A model generated the notes under the pieces. The model saw nothing but the letters and a program-made list of their open reading frames with translations, searched no databases and was not told where the DNA came from. Positions 1 to 8,186 of a DNA stretch of 64,000 nt are shown piece after piece. This DNA comes from Enterobacter soli ATCC BAA-2102 (GTDB lineage: Bacteria > Pseudomonadota > Gammaproteobacteria > Enterobacterales > Enterobacteriaceae). The translations under genes were made by a program, and so were the position numbers. Position 1 is the first letter of the stretch, and each line of letters starts with the position of its first letter. The DNA lies in assembly GCF_001654845.1 (NCBI RefSeq), contig NZ_LXES01000046.1, positions 186,001-250,000 on the forward strand. Reading direction: 5' to 3'.

Positions 1-912
1 GTGAAGCTACGAATGCCGAAAAGCCGGATCCGCATTATGCAGGCCGTCGCGGGCGGTATTATCGCCGGCTTTGGCGCGCGCCTGGCGATGGGCTGTAACC
101 TGGCCGCTTTCTTTACCGGTATTCCACAGTTTTCACTTCACGCCTGGTTCTTTGCCGTGGCAACGGCCATTGGTTCGTATTTTGGCGCACGCTTTACGCT
201 ACTGCCCTTCTTCCGCATTCCGGTGAAAATGACCAAAGTCAGTGCCGCCTCGCCGCTGACGCAAAAACCCGAACAGGCGCGCCGTCGCTTTCGACTCGGG
301 ATGCTGGTCTTTTTCGCCATGCTGGCCTGGGCGCTATGCACTGCGCTAAACCAGCCGAAACTGGGCCTGGCAATGCTGTTCGGCGTTGGCTTTGGCTTAC
401 TGATAGAGCGTGCGCAGATCTGCTTTACCTCTGCGTTTCGCGATATGTGGATAACCGGCCGTACGATGATGGCAAAAGCCATTATTGCCGGGATGGCGGT
501 CAGTGCGATCGGTATTTTCAGCTACGTTCAACTCGGCGTTGAACCGAAAATCATGTGGGCTGGCCCCAATGCGGTGATTGGCGGTTTACTGTTTGGTTTC
601 GGGATTGTGCTGGCCGGTGGATGTGAAACGGGCTGGATGTATCGTGCGGTAGAAGGTCAGGTGCATTACTGGTGGGTTGGGCTGGGCAACGTGATTGGCT
701 CTACGGTGTTGGCGTACTTCTGGGATGATTTATCCCCGGTTCTGGCAACCAACTGGGACAAGGTTAACCTGCTGAATACCTTCGGCCCGCTCGGCGGTCT
801 GCTGGTGACCTACGCCCTGCTGCTGATTGCATTTCTGCTGGTTGTCGCCCAGGAAAAGCGCTTCTTTCGCCGTACGGCCACTAAAACTCAAACCCAGGAG
901 AATATCGCATGA
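1..912 (+). CDS. yedE: YedE/FdhT-like inner-membrane transporter (5' end cut by window)
   Basis: Multi-pass membrane protein of the YeeE/YedE family, linked in the literature to sulfur or selenium uptake, usually paired with a TusA-like protein. The visible 303 residues are mostly hydrophobic helices and contain the paired small-residue/cysteine motifs of the family (MGCNLAAFF near residue 31 and GGCETGW near residue 206). Full-length members have about 400 residues and the frame is open at base 1, so the true start probably lies upstream and the GTG at base 1 is an internal codon. The stop overlaps the yedF start by 4 bases (ATGA), which implies translational coupling. The substrate is inferred from the family only. 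Confidence 0.85.
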   Translation: MKLRMPKSRIRIMQAVAGGIIAGFGARLAMGCNLAAFFTGIPQFSLHAWFFAVATAIGSYFGARFTLLPFFRIPVKMTKVSAASPLTQKPEQARRRFRLGMLVFFAMLAWALCTALNQPKLGLAMLFGVGFGLLIERAQICFTSAFRDMWITGRTMMAKAIIAGMAVSAIGIFSYVQLGVEPKIMWAGPNAVIGGLLFGFGIVLAGGCETGWMYRAVEGQVHYWWVGLGNVIGSTVLAYFWDDLSPVLATNWDKVNLLNTFGPLGGLLVTYALLLIAFLLVVAQEKRFFRRTATKTQTQENIA

Positions 913-1142
913 AAGACATTGTGCCTGACTACCGCCTGGATATGGTGGGCGAGCCTTGCCCTTATCCGGCGGTCGCCACGCTTGAGGCCCTGCCTCAGCT
1001 TAAGAAGGGAGAAATTCTGGAAGTGGTGAGCGATTGTCCGCAATCCATTAACAACATCCCTCTGGATGCCAGAAACCACGGCTATACGGTGCTGGATATC
1101 CAGCAGGATGGGCCAACCATTCGCTATCTGATTCAGAAATAA
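909..1142 (+). CDS. yedF: YedF, TusA-family sulfur carrier-like protein
   Basis: A 77-residue protein of the TusA/SirA fold, thought to carry or deliver sulfur or selenium together with the YedE transporter. The family signature is present: a conserved Cys-Pro-x-Pro (GEPCPYP, residues 15-21), whose cysteine is the sulfur-carrying residue in TusA. Length and the motif position match YedF. The start overlaps the yedE stop by 4 bases, so the two are one operon. Family membership is well supported; the exact substrate is not shown by the sequence. Confidence 0.93.
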   Translation: MKDIVPDYRLDMVGEPCPYPAVATLEALPQLKKGEILEVVSDCPQSINNIPLDARNHGYTVLDIQQDGPTIRYLIQK

Positions 1143-1290
1143 TCCCGTCGCGCCCCGTTCAGGGGCGCACTGACCTGTTCCAGTCATCACCTGAAAAACG
1201 CCCTGGCTCCCATTTTGCGCGCTAATCTCGCCGGTGATGTTTCACCGGGGCTAAACTTAAAGCGGACGAAAAACAAACAGGAGGTGCGGT

Positions 1291-1725
1291 ATGTTCCATT
1301 CTATTTTGGTGCCTATTGATATTTCCGAAAGCCGCCTGACTCATCAGGTGATCCCCTATGTTCAGGCGAACGCAGCAATCGACAACGCCAGCGTGCATTT
1401 TCTGACGGTTATCCCTTCTTTACCTTATTACTCGTCACTGGGGCTGGCTTATTCGATTGAAACGCCGAAACTGGCGGAGATACAGCAGCACGCGTTAGCG
1501 AAGCTGGATGAGGTGGTTAAACAGTTCAACTTGCCCGCAGACAAAGTGCATACCCATGCCATTTCTGGCTCACCTAAAGATCAGATACTGAAACTGGCGG
1601 ATTCCATCAGCGCCGATTTGATTATCATTGCTTCTCATCGCCCAGATATTTCGACCTACCTTTTAGGGTCAAATGCGGCGGTTGTTGTGCGTCACGCCAC
1701 CTGTCCGGTGCTGGTTGTTCGATGA
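1291..1725 (+). CDS. uspF: Universal stress protein F
   Basis: A 144-residue cytoplasmic UspA-domain protein. The N-terminal beta strand (ILVPIDIS) and the C-terminal nucleotide-binding segment (LLGSNAAVVVRHATCPVLVVR, residues 124-144 region) are typical of ATP-binding Usp proteins of the UspF/UspG type. In E. coli UspF affects adhesion and stress survival. An AGGAGG-like site (acaggaggtgcgg) sits just before the ATG. The gene is monocistronic by spacing: 148 bases after yedF and convergent with ompW, with a hairpin between them. Confidence 0.93.
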   Translation: MFHSILVPIDISESRLTHQVIPYVQANAAIDNASVHFLTVIPSLPYYSSLGLAYSIETPKLAEIQQHALAKLDEVVKQFNLPADKVHTHAISGSPKDQILKLADSISADLIIIASHRPDISTYLLGSNAAVVVRHATCPVLVVR

Positions 1726-1750
1726 AGTGCTGTACTGCAAAGCGTAAATC

Positions 1751-1773
1751 AACCACCTGCCAGGCAGGTGGTT
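1751..1773. terminator. Hairpin between uspF and ompW
   Basis: A perfect inverted repeat (AACCACCTGC, 3-base loop, GCAGGTGGTT) lies between two convergent genes. It lacks a strong T tract on either side, so it could be a weak bidirectional terminator or an mRNA 3'-end stabilising hairpin. Confidence 0.5.
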
Positions 1774-1780
1774 GTGATAC

Positions 1781-2416
1781 TCAGAAACGATAACCCGCCG
1801 AGAACATAAAGACCCACGGATCCAGACGGGTGCTAACGCTCTGCTGTTCGCCGCCCGCTTTAAAGCGCACGTCCGTATCGATATCCATATACCAGACGGA
1901 CATATTGATCAGCCAGTCACGGTTAATCAGGTAATCCAGCCCGGCCTGCCCCGCCACACCCCAGGAATCTTTCAGGCTGAGATCGGAAAGGCCCGCATCT
2001 TTACCGGTATCGTTAAATTTCTCATTAAAGAACGTTGTGTAGTTTACGCCCGCGCCAATGTAAGGGCGCACCTTGCTACTGGAGTCGCCAAAATACCATT
2101 GCGCCATTAAGGTTGGCGGCAACAGGTTAACTGTGGCGATATTACCGGTAGGCCCGGTGCCAACGTGATGACGGAATGGCGTTGCGGCTAACAGTTCTAC
2201 CCCGATATTGTCGGTCGCCATATAGGTAAACGTCAGGCCCAACTGGGTGTTGTTACTGACGTTAAACCCACCCAGTTTACCCAATACATTATCGGAACCT
2301 TCCGTTGGTCGAACCGTTGCCGAACCTGCGCGAATAAAGAATTCGCCTGCTTCATGCGCGTACGCGCCGCCAGAGATACTGCTTAAGATAAGGGCTGCCA
2401 CCGCTAATTTTTTCAT
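1781..2416 (-). CDS. ompW: Outer membrane protein W
   Basis: Small eight-stranded beta-barrel porin of the outer membrane, implicated in passage of small hydrophobic compounds and used as a receptor by colicin S4. The protein has 211 residues with a Sec signal peptide (MKKLAVAALILSSISGGAYA, cleavage after residue 20), then HEAGEFFIRAGSATVRP, and ends in the barrel-terminal aromatic motif (SAGYRF with final Phe) recognised by the Bam complex. In E. coli ompW responds to oxygen, nitrate and paraquat. A TACTCA-N4-TGAGTA palindrome lies 40 bases upstream of the start codon. Confidence 0.96.
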   Translation of the reverse strand: MKKLAVAALILSSISGGAYAHEAGEFFIRAGSATVRPTEGSDNVLGKLGGFNVSNNTQLGLTFTYMATDNIGVELLAATPFRHHVGTGPTGNIATVNLLPPTLMAQWYFGDSSSKVRPYIGAGVNYTTFFNEKFNDTGKDAGLSDLSLKDSWGVAGQAGLDYLINRDWLINMSVWYMDIDTDVRFKAGGEQQSVSTRLDPWVFMFSAGYRF

Positions 2417-2892
2417 ATCCGCTCCATCGTTGTGGTTTTAATTCGGAGCAGAATATACTCACAAATGAGTAATAAGTGATCTAACACAGATCACATAAAA
2501 ACCAGTAATTTAACATTCATTGATCTGAGTTAATTTTTCATAACTATTCAGAAAGGGGCAACGCGTTTCTAAGTCAATTTTTGCCATTTCTCAGTGACAA
2601 CATATTCTGCTTTCCCCCTCTTGCTCTCTTTTCAGCGGCTGGATAATTTAGCTGTCTCACCATTTATTTGATGCGTTCTAATGTGCAGGTGTGCCGACAC
2701 CCTGCCGGGAAAGTTCAATGTCGAGGGAGGATGGGAAGGTCAAAGAGGCCTGTAATCGGGCGAAGGCACGCTACGGATTACCTCCGCTTTACAAAGATAT
2801 GCTTTTCCATACAAGGCTTGATGCTGCCACCGCAGTCTTATCCGGTGTACAATTGCCGGCTAATTAACACCTGCAATACTCAAGGAGAGTGC
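2417..2892. promoter_or_regulatory. Divergent ompW-yciC intergenic region (476 bp)
   Basis: This AT-rich stretch separates the ompW and yciC starts and should hold both promoters. I see the NarL-like palindrome at 2456-2471, an FNR-like half match (TTGATctgaGTTAA, 2523-2536 region), and a GATCACA half site near 2485. The part from about 2640 to 2890 holds no recognisable gene; the open frame there is only an in-frame extension of yciC without a ribosome site. Confidence 0.5.
2456..2471. promoter_or_regulatory. Candidate NarL/NarP 7-2-7 site upstream of ompW
   Basis: TACTCACAAATGAGTA is a 16-base inverted repeat. Read as two NarL heptamers (TACYNMT) facing each other with a 2-base spacer, the right half is a full match (TACTCAT on the other strand) and the left half matches 6 of 7. 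NarL control of ompW is known in E. coli; binding here is inferred. Confidence 0.5.
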
Positions 2893-3636
2893 ATGTCTAT
2901 CACGGCGAAGTCTGTCTACCGTGACACGGGGAATTTTTTCCGCAATCAGTTCATTACCTTTTTACTGATAGCGTTGCTATGCGCATTTATCACGGTGGTG
3001 CTTGGCCATGCGTTTTCACCCAGTGATGACCAGATTGCCAGCCTGAGTCAGGGTGACAATCTTGCAGGCAGCGTGGGCTTATTTGAGCTGGTGCAAAACA
3101 TGACTCCCGAACAGCAGCAAATCCTGCTGCGGGCATCTGCGGCATCAACTTTCTCCGGCCTGATTGGCAACGCCGTTCTGGCCGGCGGGGTTCTGCTGAT
3201 GATCCAGCTGGTGTCTGCGGGACAGCGTGTTAGCGCCCTGCGCGCTATCGGCGCCAGCGCACCCGTTTTACCGAAGCTGTTCATCCTTATCTTTTTAACC
3301 ACGATGCTGGTTCAGATTGGCATTATGCTGGTTGTTGTGCCTGGCGTACTTCTGGCGATTGTTCTTTCCTTCGCACCGGTGATGGTTGTGCAGGATAAAA
3401 TGGGAATATTTGTCGCTATGCGCAGCAGCATAAAACTGGCATGGTCTAATATGCGCCTGGTGGCTCCAGCGGTAATCGGCTGGTTGCTGGCCAAAACGCT
3501 TCTGCTGCTGTTTGCACCAAACTTTGCCGTACTCACGCCAAACGTTGGCGCGGTAGTGGCGAATACGCTGAGCAACCTGATATCAGCGGTATTGCTGGTC
3601 TACCTGTTCCGCCTGTATATGTTAATTCGTCAGTAA
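2893..3636 (+). CDS. yciC: YciC, UPF0259 inner-membrane protein
   Basis: A 247-residue inner-membrane protein with about six predicted transmembrane helices, family UPF0259, function not established (some work links it to envelope homeostasis with YciB). The start at 2893 follows a strong Shine-Dalgarno (AAGGAGAGTGC) and gives the family's usual N-terminus MSITAKSVYRDTGNFF; the 75 in-frame codons upstream have no ribosome site. It is followed after 57 bases by yciB and then yciA, as in E. coli, so yciCBA is probably one transcription unit. Confidence 0.93.
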   Translation: MSITAKSVYRDTGNFFRNQFITFLLIALLCAFITVVLGHAFSPSDDQIASLSQGDNLAGSVGLFELVQNMTPEQQQILLRASAASTFSGLIGNAVLAGGVLLMIQLVSAGQRVSALRAIGASAPVLPKLFILIFLTTMLVQIGIMLVVVPGVLLAIVLSFAPVMVVQDKMGIFVAMRSSIKLAWSNMRLVAPAVIGWLLAKTLLLLFAPNFAVLTPNVGAVVANTLSNLISAVLLVYLFRLYMLIRQ

Positions 3637-3693
3637 TCCTGATGGCCGGGTATGTCGCTGTACCCGGCTCAACGAAGAAGATGGAATCATAGA

Positions 3694-4233
3694 ATGAAGC
3701 AGTTTCTTGATTTTTTACCCCTTGTCGTATTTTTCGCGTTTTATAAGCTCTACGACATTTATGCCGCCACAACGGCGCTGATCGTCGCGACCGCTATCGT
3801 GCTTATCTACAGCTGGGTGCGTTATCGCAAAGTTGAGAAAATGGCGTTGATCACGTTCGTTCTGGTCGCCGTGTTTGGCGGGTTAACCCTGTTCTTCCAT
3901 AACGATGAGTTTATTAAATGGAAGGTTACAGTCATTTATGCCCTGTTTGCCGGCGCGCTGCTGATCAGCCAGTGGGTCATGAAAAAGCCGTTGATCCAGC
4001 GTATGTTGGGTAAAGAGCTGACGCTCCCGCAGGAAGTGTGGTCACGACTGAATATCGCCTGGGCGGTATTCTTCATCCTTTGTGGCCTGGCCAATATCTA
4101 CATCGCCTTCTGGCTGCCACAGAATATCTGGGTCAACTTCAAAGTCTTCGGCCTGACCGCCCTGACGCTAATTTTTACGCTTTTAAGCGGCGTTTATATT
4201 TACCGCCACATGCCGCAGGACGATAAGCACTGA
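3694..4233 (+). CDS. yciB: Intracellular septation protein A family, YciB
   Basis: Inner-membrane protein of 179 residues with five hydrophobic segments, homologous to Shigella IspA (septation). In E. coli YciB is linked to cell-envelope synthesis and interacts with elongation and division proteins. The start at 3694 gives MKQFLDFLPLVVFFAFYK, the conserved N-terminus, and matches the 179-residue length; the 14 extra in-frame codons upstream are not conserved. It sits between yciC and yciA in the usual order. Confidence 0.94.
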   Translation: MKQFLDFLPLVVFFAFYKLYDIYAATTALIVATAIVLIYSWVRYRKVEKMALITFVLVAVFGGLTLFFHNDEFIKWKVTVIYALFAGALLISQWVMKKPLIQRMLGKELTLPQEVWSRLNIAWAVFFILCGLANIYIAFWLPQNIWVNFKVFGLTALTLIFTLLSGVYIYRHMPQDDKH

Positions 4234-4337
4234 CAGTTTTTACCAGAACGCTCACCCCACGGGCGTTCTGGTCTATTCTCACCAGCCGAAAATCATAGTA
4301 GCATCCCGCCTGAAGTCTTCAGTTACGAGTTAAAACA

Positions 4338-4733
4338 ATGACAACAAATGACGCCCCTCAGGGCGAAATGGTATTACGCACACTGGCAATGCCCGCCGAC
4401 ACCAATGCCAATGGCGATATTTTTGGTGGATGGTTGATGGCGCAAATGGACATGGGCGGCGCGATCCTGGCAAAAGAGATTGCTCACGGGCGCGTGGTGA
4501 CCGTTCGGGTTGACGGAATGACGTTCCTGCGCCCGGTTGCCGTGGGTGATGTCGTCTGCTGTTATGCGCGCTGCGTGAAGCGCGGGAACAGCTCAATTTC
4601 GATCAACATTGAAGTGTGGGTGAAAAAAGTCTCTTCCGAGCCTATCGGTCAGCGTTATAAAGCGACCGAAGCGCTGTTTATTTATGTGGCAGTAGATAGC
4701 CAGGGGAAACCCCGTCAGCTACCTGCAATTTAA
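4338..4733 (+). CDS. yciA: Acyl-CoA thioester hydrolase YciA
   Basis: Cytoplasmic hotdog-fold thioesterase that hydrolyses a broad range of acyl-CoAs. The 131-residue protein carries the family's active-site region NANGDIFGGWLMAQMD (residues 23-38), with the aspartate in GDIFGG expected to be catalytic and the following helix typical of the hotdog fold. The gene is the third of the yciCBA group and is convergent with tonB, sharing a bidirectional terminator with it. Confidence 0.96.
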   Translation: MTTNDAPQGEMVLRTLAMPADTNANGDIFGGWLMAQMDMGGAILAKEIAHGRVVTVRVDGMTFLRPVAVGDVVCCYARCVKRGNSSISINIEVWVKKVSSEPIGQRYKATEALFIYVAVDSQGKPRQLPAI

Positions 4734-4741
4734 TGCCAGTC

Positions 4742-4773
4742 AAAAAAAAGCCTCCGATACGGAGGCTTTTTTT
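4742..4773. terminator. Bidirectional terminator, yciA/tonB
   Basis: AGCCTCCG-ata-CGGAGGCT stem flanked by an A tract on one side and seven T on the other, so it can stop transcription from both convergent genes. It touches the tonB stop codon. Confidence 0.9.
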
Positions 4774-5497
4774 ATTCCATTTTCGCCCCGCCGTTCAGGC
4801 GGAACACAATATTCACAATCAATCCGCTGCCCGGTTTACCCGGTTCGTAACGCCACTGACGCATGGCGGTTTTCACTTCACGTTCGAACATGTTTGAAGG
4901 CTGCGCAGATAAGACTTCGATGTTATCAAGGCGGCCATCTGGCGTAACGTCAAACTTCACGCGAACACGCCCTTCAATACGCAATGCCCAGGCACGCTGC
5001 GGATACTGCGGCTGGTTACGGCTCAATGCGCGCGGGCCTGCTGGCGCGGCTGGCGTTGGTTTTGCTACCGCTGGCGTGTTGTTGGCCACGGCACGCGTTG
5101 GTGCAGCGTTTTCAACCGGCTGCGTGGTACGCGTCTCAACAGGGCGCTCTTCACGTTTTGGACGCTCTTCAACCTTTTTCACCGGCTTTGGCTTCGGCTT
5201 GGGTTTAGGTTTCGGCTCAGGCTTGTGGATCACCACCGGCGCTTCTTTCGGCGGCTCCGGGACAACTTCTGGCTCTGGCTCGGGTTCCGGCTCAGCAACC
5301 GGTTGTGGCGGCGGCGTAACGACCTGCGGCTCAAGCTCCGCTGGCGTTACCATGGTCACAGAAATAGGCTGCGCGGGCGCTGGCATTTCAATAACCTGAT
5401 GAACCGAGGTGTAGAGCAGACCCGCCACAACAGCACCGTGAATAACGACAGAAAGCAACGTCGGCCAGGGAAAGCGGCGAGGTAAATCTAGGGTCAT
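4772..5497 (-). CDS. tonB: TonB energy-transducing protein
   Basis: TonB couples the proton gradient (through ExbB-ExbD) to active transport by outer-membrane siderophore and vitamin B12 receptors. The start chosen gives MTLDLPRRFPWP and 241 residues, close to E. coli's 239. An uncleaved N-terminal transmembrane helix (about 12-32) includes the essential Ser16 and His20. It is followed by a long periplasmic Pro-Glu/Pro-Lys spacer (about 65-120) and the C-terminal receptor-binding domain ending near residue 241. Two ATGs lie 3 and 5 codons upstream in frame, so a slightly longer N-terminus is possible. A Fur-like box lies about 50 bases upstream. Confidence 0.95.
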   Translation of the reverse strand: MTLDLPRRFPWPTLLSVVIHGAVVAGLLYTSVHQVIEMPAPAQPISVTMVTPAELEPQVVTPPPQPVAEPEPEPEPEVVPEPPKEAPVVIHKPEPKPKPKPKPKPVKKVEERPKREERPVETRTTQPVENAAPTRAVANNTPAVAKPTPAAPAGPRALSRNQPQYPQRAWALRIEGRVRVKFDVTPDGRLDNIEVLSAQPSNMFEREVKTAMRQWRYEPGKPGSGLIVNIVFRLNGGAKME

Positions 5498-5543
5498 CGA
5501 AGTCATAATCATCAGAGTTAAAAAACCAGACCCTGATTTTAAA

Positions 5544-5558
5544 TGCAAATAGCAATCA
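5544..5558. promoter_or_regulatory. Candidate Fur box upstream of tonB
   Basis: On the tonB strand the sequence TGATTGCTATTTGCA is an imperfect match to the Fur 7-1-7 element (TGATAATnATTATCA) and closely resembles the E. coli tonB operator as I recall it. Iron repression of tonB is established; the site here is inferred from position and sequence. Confidence 0.55.
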
Positions 5559-5718
5559 TATTCAATAAGACACTTTATCTTCGCGCGATTTAAGCGCATA
5601 AGAGGCCAAAAAAGGCGCATTCAGATCAGGGTTTTAACATTGTCGTTATCTTTACATTGCAGTCAATTGTGCTTTCACATAACGTAATTGCCACTTTTAC
5701 TGGTTAAGGAGTTCCGCC

Positions 5719-6015
5719 GTGCTTTATGTGATTTATGCAGAAGATGTAGCTGATTCCCTGGAAAAACGCCTTTCTGTACGCCCTGCCCATCTGGCGCGTT
5801 TACAGCTGTTACACGATGAAGGCCGCTTATTGACCGCAGGCCCAATGCCCGCGGTAGACAGCAACGATCCTGGCGCGGCAGGTTTTACCGGTTCAACCGT
5901 TATTGCGGAGTTCGAATCCCTGGAAGTGGCCAAAGCCTGGGCTGACGCTGACCCGTATGTGGCCGCTGGTGTTTACGCAAAAGTTACCGTGCGTCCGTTT
6001 AAGAAAGTGTTCTGA
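5719..6015 (+). CDS. yciI: YciI, YCII-domain protein
   Basis: A 98-residue cytoplasmic protein of the YCII (ferredoxin-like fold) family, function unknown, with possible enzymatic role because of a conserved His/Asp pair. The translated start is a GTG preceded by TTAAGGAG, giving MLYVIYAEDVADSLEKR; the RPAHLARLQLLHDEGRLLTAGP segment (residues 21-42) is the family hallmark. It is divergent from tonB as in E. coli and ends in an intrinsic terminator. Confidence 0.94.
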   Translation: MLYVIYAEDVADSLEKRLSVRPAHLARLQLLHDEGRLLTAGPMPAVDSNDPGAAGFTGSTVIAEFESLEVAKAWADADPYVAAGVYAKVTVRPFKKVF

Positions 6016-6021
6016 TGCACC

Positions 6022-6046
6022 AAAGGCTCCAAAAGGAGCCTTTTAT
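6022..6046 (+). terminator. yciI terminator
   Basis: AAGGCTCC-aaaa-GGAGCCTT stem followed by TTTTATTT, directly after the yciI stop and just before the end of the convergent SDR gene. Confidence 0.88.
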
Positions 6047-6823
6047 TTATGCGTTTCGGCCTGCCATAACACCGCCATCGACATCCCAGATGGCTCCGGT
6101 CACCCAGCCTGCTTTATCAGAGAGCAGGAAAGTAACGGTTTCAGCGACATCCTCTGGCGTCCCTACCCGACCAATCGGATGGAAACTGTCGAAGCTGTTC
6201 ATCACCGCTTTAACATCGTCCTTAGGGATAAATCCTTGATAAATTGGCGTATGTACCACCGCAGGTGAGACAGCGTTAACCCGAATACCGTTACCACCGA
6301 GTTCAATCGCCAGGTTTTTCGTCAGCGCATGAAGCCCTGCCTTCGCCATAGAATAGGCCGATGACGGCGTCGCGCCGATAGCCTGCTGCGCCCACATAGA
6401 GCCAATATTTACCACAGCGCCTTTAATACCGACATCGATCATATTGCGCACAACATCGCGGGTGATGAAAAAGGTGGCCCGGTTGATACTCATATACATG
6501 TCGTAATCGGGCAGCTCATGTTCGGTAAAGGGTTTCGGAAAGAAGACACCCGCAGCATTCACCAACAGGCTGATATCTTTATGCTCAGCGTTGAGCTTAT
6601 CAACCACGTGTTTCATACCTGATTCGGTCATCAGATCTGCCACGATAATTGAAACGTTGCCCGCCGTTGAAAGCGCCTGGCGGGCCTGCTCGGCTTTATC
6701 CTGGCGATTACCCACCAGCACCACGCTGCCACCGCCTTGCAGAACACGCTTCGCAGTTTCAAACCCCATACCGCTTGTCCCGCCGACAACTAACAGTTTT
6801 TTACCGGAAAAAGATGCGTTCAT
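6047..6823 (-). CDS. SDR-family NAD(P)-dependent oxidoreductase
   Basis: A 258-residue short-chain dehydrogenase/reductase of the classical type. The nucleotide-binding TGxxxGxG motif appears as GGTSGMGFE (residues 14-22), the NAAG motif as VNAAG (about 88-92), the catalytic Ser-Tyr-Lys as NIGSMWA (Ser about 141) and SAYSMAK (Tyr/Lys about 154 and 158), and the C-terminal DVDGG is typical. Substrate is unknown. It is transcribed divergently from a LysR-type regulator 178 bases away, the usual arrangement for a regulator and its target. It starts the accessory block between the conserved yciI and yciY genes. Confidence 0.9.
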   Translation of the reverse strand: MNASFSGKKLLVVGGTSGMGFETAKRVLQGGGSVVLVGNRQDKAEQARQALSTAGNVSIIVADLMTESGMKHVVDKLNAEHKDISLLVNAAGVFFPKPFTEHELPDYDMYMSINRATFFITRDVVRNMIDVGIKGAVVNIGSMWAQQAIGATPSSAYSMAKAGLHALTKNLAIELGGNGIRVNAVSPAVVHTPIYQGFIPKDDVKAVMNSFDSFHPIGRVGTPEDVAETVTFLLSDKAGWVTGAIWDVDGGVMAGRNA

Positions 6824-7001
6824 CGCTCACCTCTTTGAAATCAATTGAATGGTATTGATGAGACGCGTCAGCTCTCATCGGGTGAGGCAAGAATGCCAGT
6901 ACAGCGCGATACTGACGACTGAGAAGAAATTGCCTGGCAAGAAAGAAAATCTTTGTCGGTGACGTATACTGACGGGAAAAACTGATTACCAGGAATCATA
7001 C

Positions 7002-7913
7002 ATGCGCTCCCTTAACCGACTGAAATGGCTACATGCTTTTGAAGCAACTGCGCGTCATGGCAGCTTTACCGGCGCAGCTCAGGAAATGGGTGTAACGCCA
7101 GCCGCCGTAGGTCAGCTTGTTCGTTCCTTAGAGGACTGGGTCGGCCACCCACTTCTGCACCGTACACGCAGTGGCAAAGAGCGCCTGACGTTGGTTGATG
7201 AAGCCCGGGATGCACTACAGGACATCACGCAGGGGCTGGATAAACTGGAAATGGGGTTGAACAAACTGCGCGGTCGCCGGGCACGTTCAGTTGTGGTGAT
7301 TACGGCGTCTCAGGTGCTGGTGATGAACTGGCTCATGGAGCGTTTAAATCGTTTCTCGGAAACCCATGAGCACATCGACCTGCGTCTGAACGTGACAGAG
7401 AAACTGATGGATGTCTCACACGGCGAGGCAGATATTGGTGTCCGCTGTGGTCTGGGAGACTGGCAAGGTGTCGACAAAACCTGGCTGATGGATGAAGAGG
7501 CGATCCTCGTGTGCAGTCCGCACCTTGTGCCCCCCGAAAAAGTTACCTGTCGCGACTGGCTTGCTACACAAAAACTCATTCATGACGACACGCCCCACCC
7601 CGGCGCGGACTTCCCCTCCTGGGAAGATGTGCTGAAGGCCGTCAATGCGCCTGCGGCACAGGAAAGCGGCCTGCACATTAACTCAACCTCGGCGGTGATT
7701 TTATCAGCGCTGAGTGGCCGCGGCGTCGCGATTGTCCGCCATGCGCTAGTGAAACAGCTGATTGAAACCGGCCAGCTTGTTCAGTTGCACTCTGCCCATC
7801 GCTGGCCGCTGAAATGGTCGTATTACGTCGTCACACCGCAACACGCCGTAATGCGCGGTGAGGTTAAAATTTTTCATGACTGGCTTGTGCAGGACGTGCT
7901 TTCCGGCGGGTGA
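7002..7913 (+). CDS. LysR-family transcriptional regulator (GcvA-like)
   Basis: LysR-type regulator of 303 residues. The N-terminal winged helix-turn-helix covers about residues 6-65 (LKWLHAFEATARHGSFTGAA...TPAAVGQLVRSLE), followed by the linker helix and a periplasmic-binding-protein-like effector domain (about 95-295). The N-terminus LNRLKWLHAFEATARHGSFTGAA is of the GcvA type. Effector and targets are not known; the divergent SDR gene is the obvious candidate target, and the 178-base gap would hold the operator. Confidence 0.88.
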   Translation: MRSLNRLKWLHAFEATARHGSFTGAAQEMGVTPAAVGQLVRSLEDWVGHPLLHRTRSGKERLTLVDEARDALQDITQGLDKLEMGLNKLRGRRARSVVVITASQVLVMNWLMERLNRFSETHEHIDLRLNVTEKLMDVSHGEADIGVRCGLGDWQGVDKTWLMDEEAILVCSPHLVPPEKVTCRDWLATQKLIHDDTPHPGADFPSWEDVLKAVNAPAAQESGLHINSTSAVILSALSGRGVAIVRHALVKQLIETGQLVQLHSAHRWPLKWSYYVVTPQHAVMRGEVKIFHDWLVQDVLSGG

Positions 7914-7995
7914 AGAAAAACATCACACAGGCGCTAATTTTCGACGTCTGCCTGGCTTGGGAAATCTACGAGATTCGCTTGTCAGGCAAACACCT

Positions 7996-8018
7996 GTAGA
8001 TTACGCAATCTACTTTTA
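7996..8018 (+). terminator. Possible terminator after the LysR gene
   Basis: GTAGATT-acgc-AATCTAC is a perfect 7-base stem followed by TTTTATT, 80 bases after the regulator's stop. The stem is AT-rich and so only moderately stable. Confidence 0.45.
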
Positions 8019-8186
8019 TTATCTTAAAAATTAAATAGTTAACACCACTTCCTTCCTGTATAAGGATGCGCTAATCTCGCCATCTCGTTTACGATCAAAA
8101 CGGCTCATGACCTGTAGGGTAACGTCATCCATGAAAAACAATTTAAGCTAACATTTGATCTGTTATTGCTAATCAAAGGGTAAGAA

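Noticed and set aside
2668..2892. In-frame 75-codon N-terminal extension of yciC
   Set aside because: No ribosome site at its start; the strong AAGGAG before 2893 and the family N-terminus set the start there.
4863..5399. Gly/Ser-rich 178-codon frame opposite tonB
   Set aside because: Its repeats are the complement of TonB's Pro-Glu and Pro-Lys codons; not a gene.
8131..8151. Six-codon ORF (MKNNLS) upstream of cat as a possible attenuation leader peptide
   Set aside because: Its ribosome site is poor, and I find no hairpin that would hide the cat Shine-Dalgarno, so translational attenuation is not supported.
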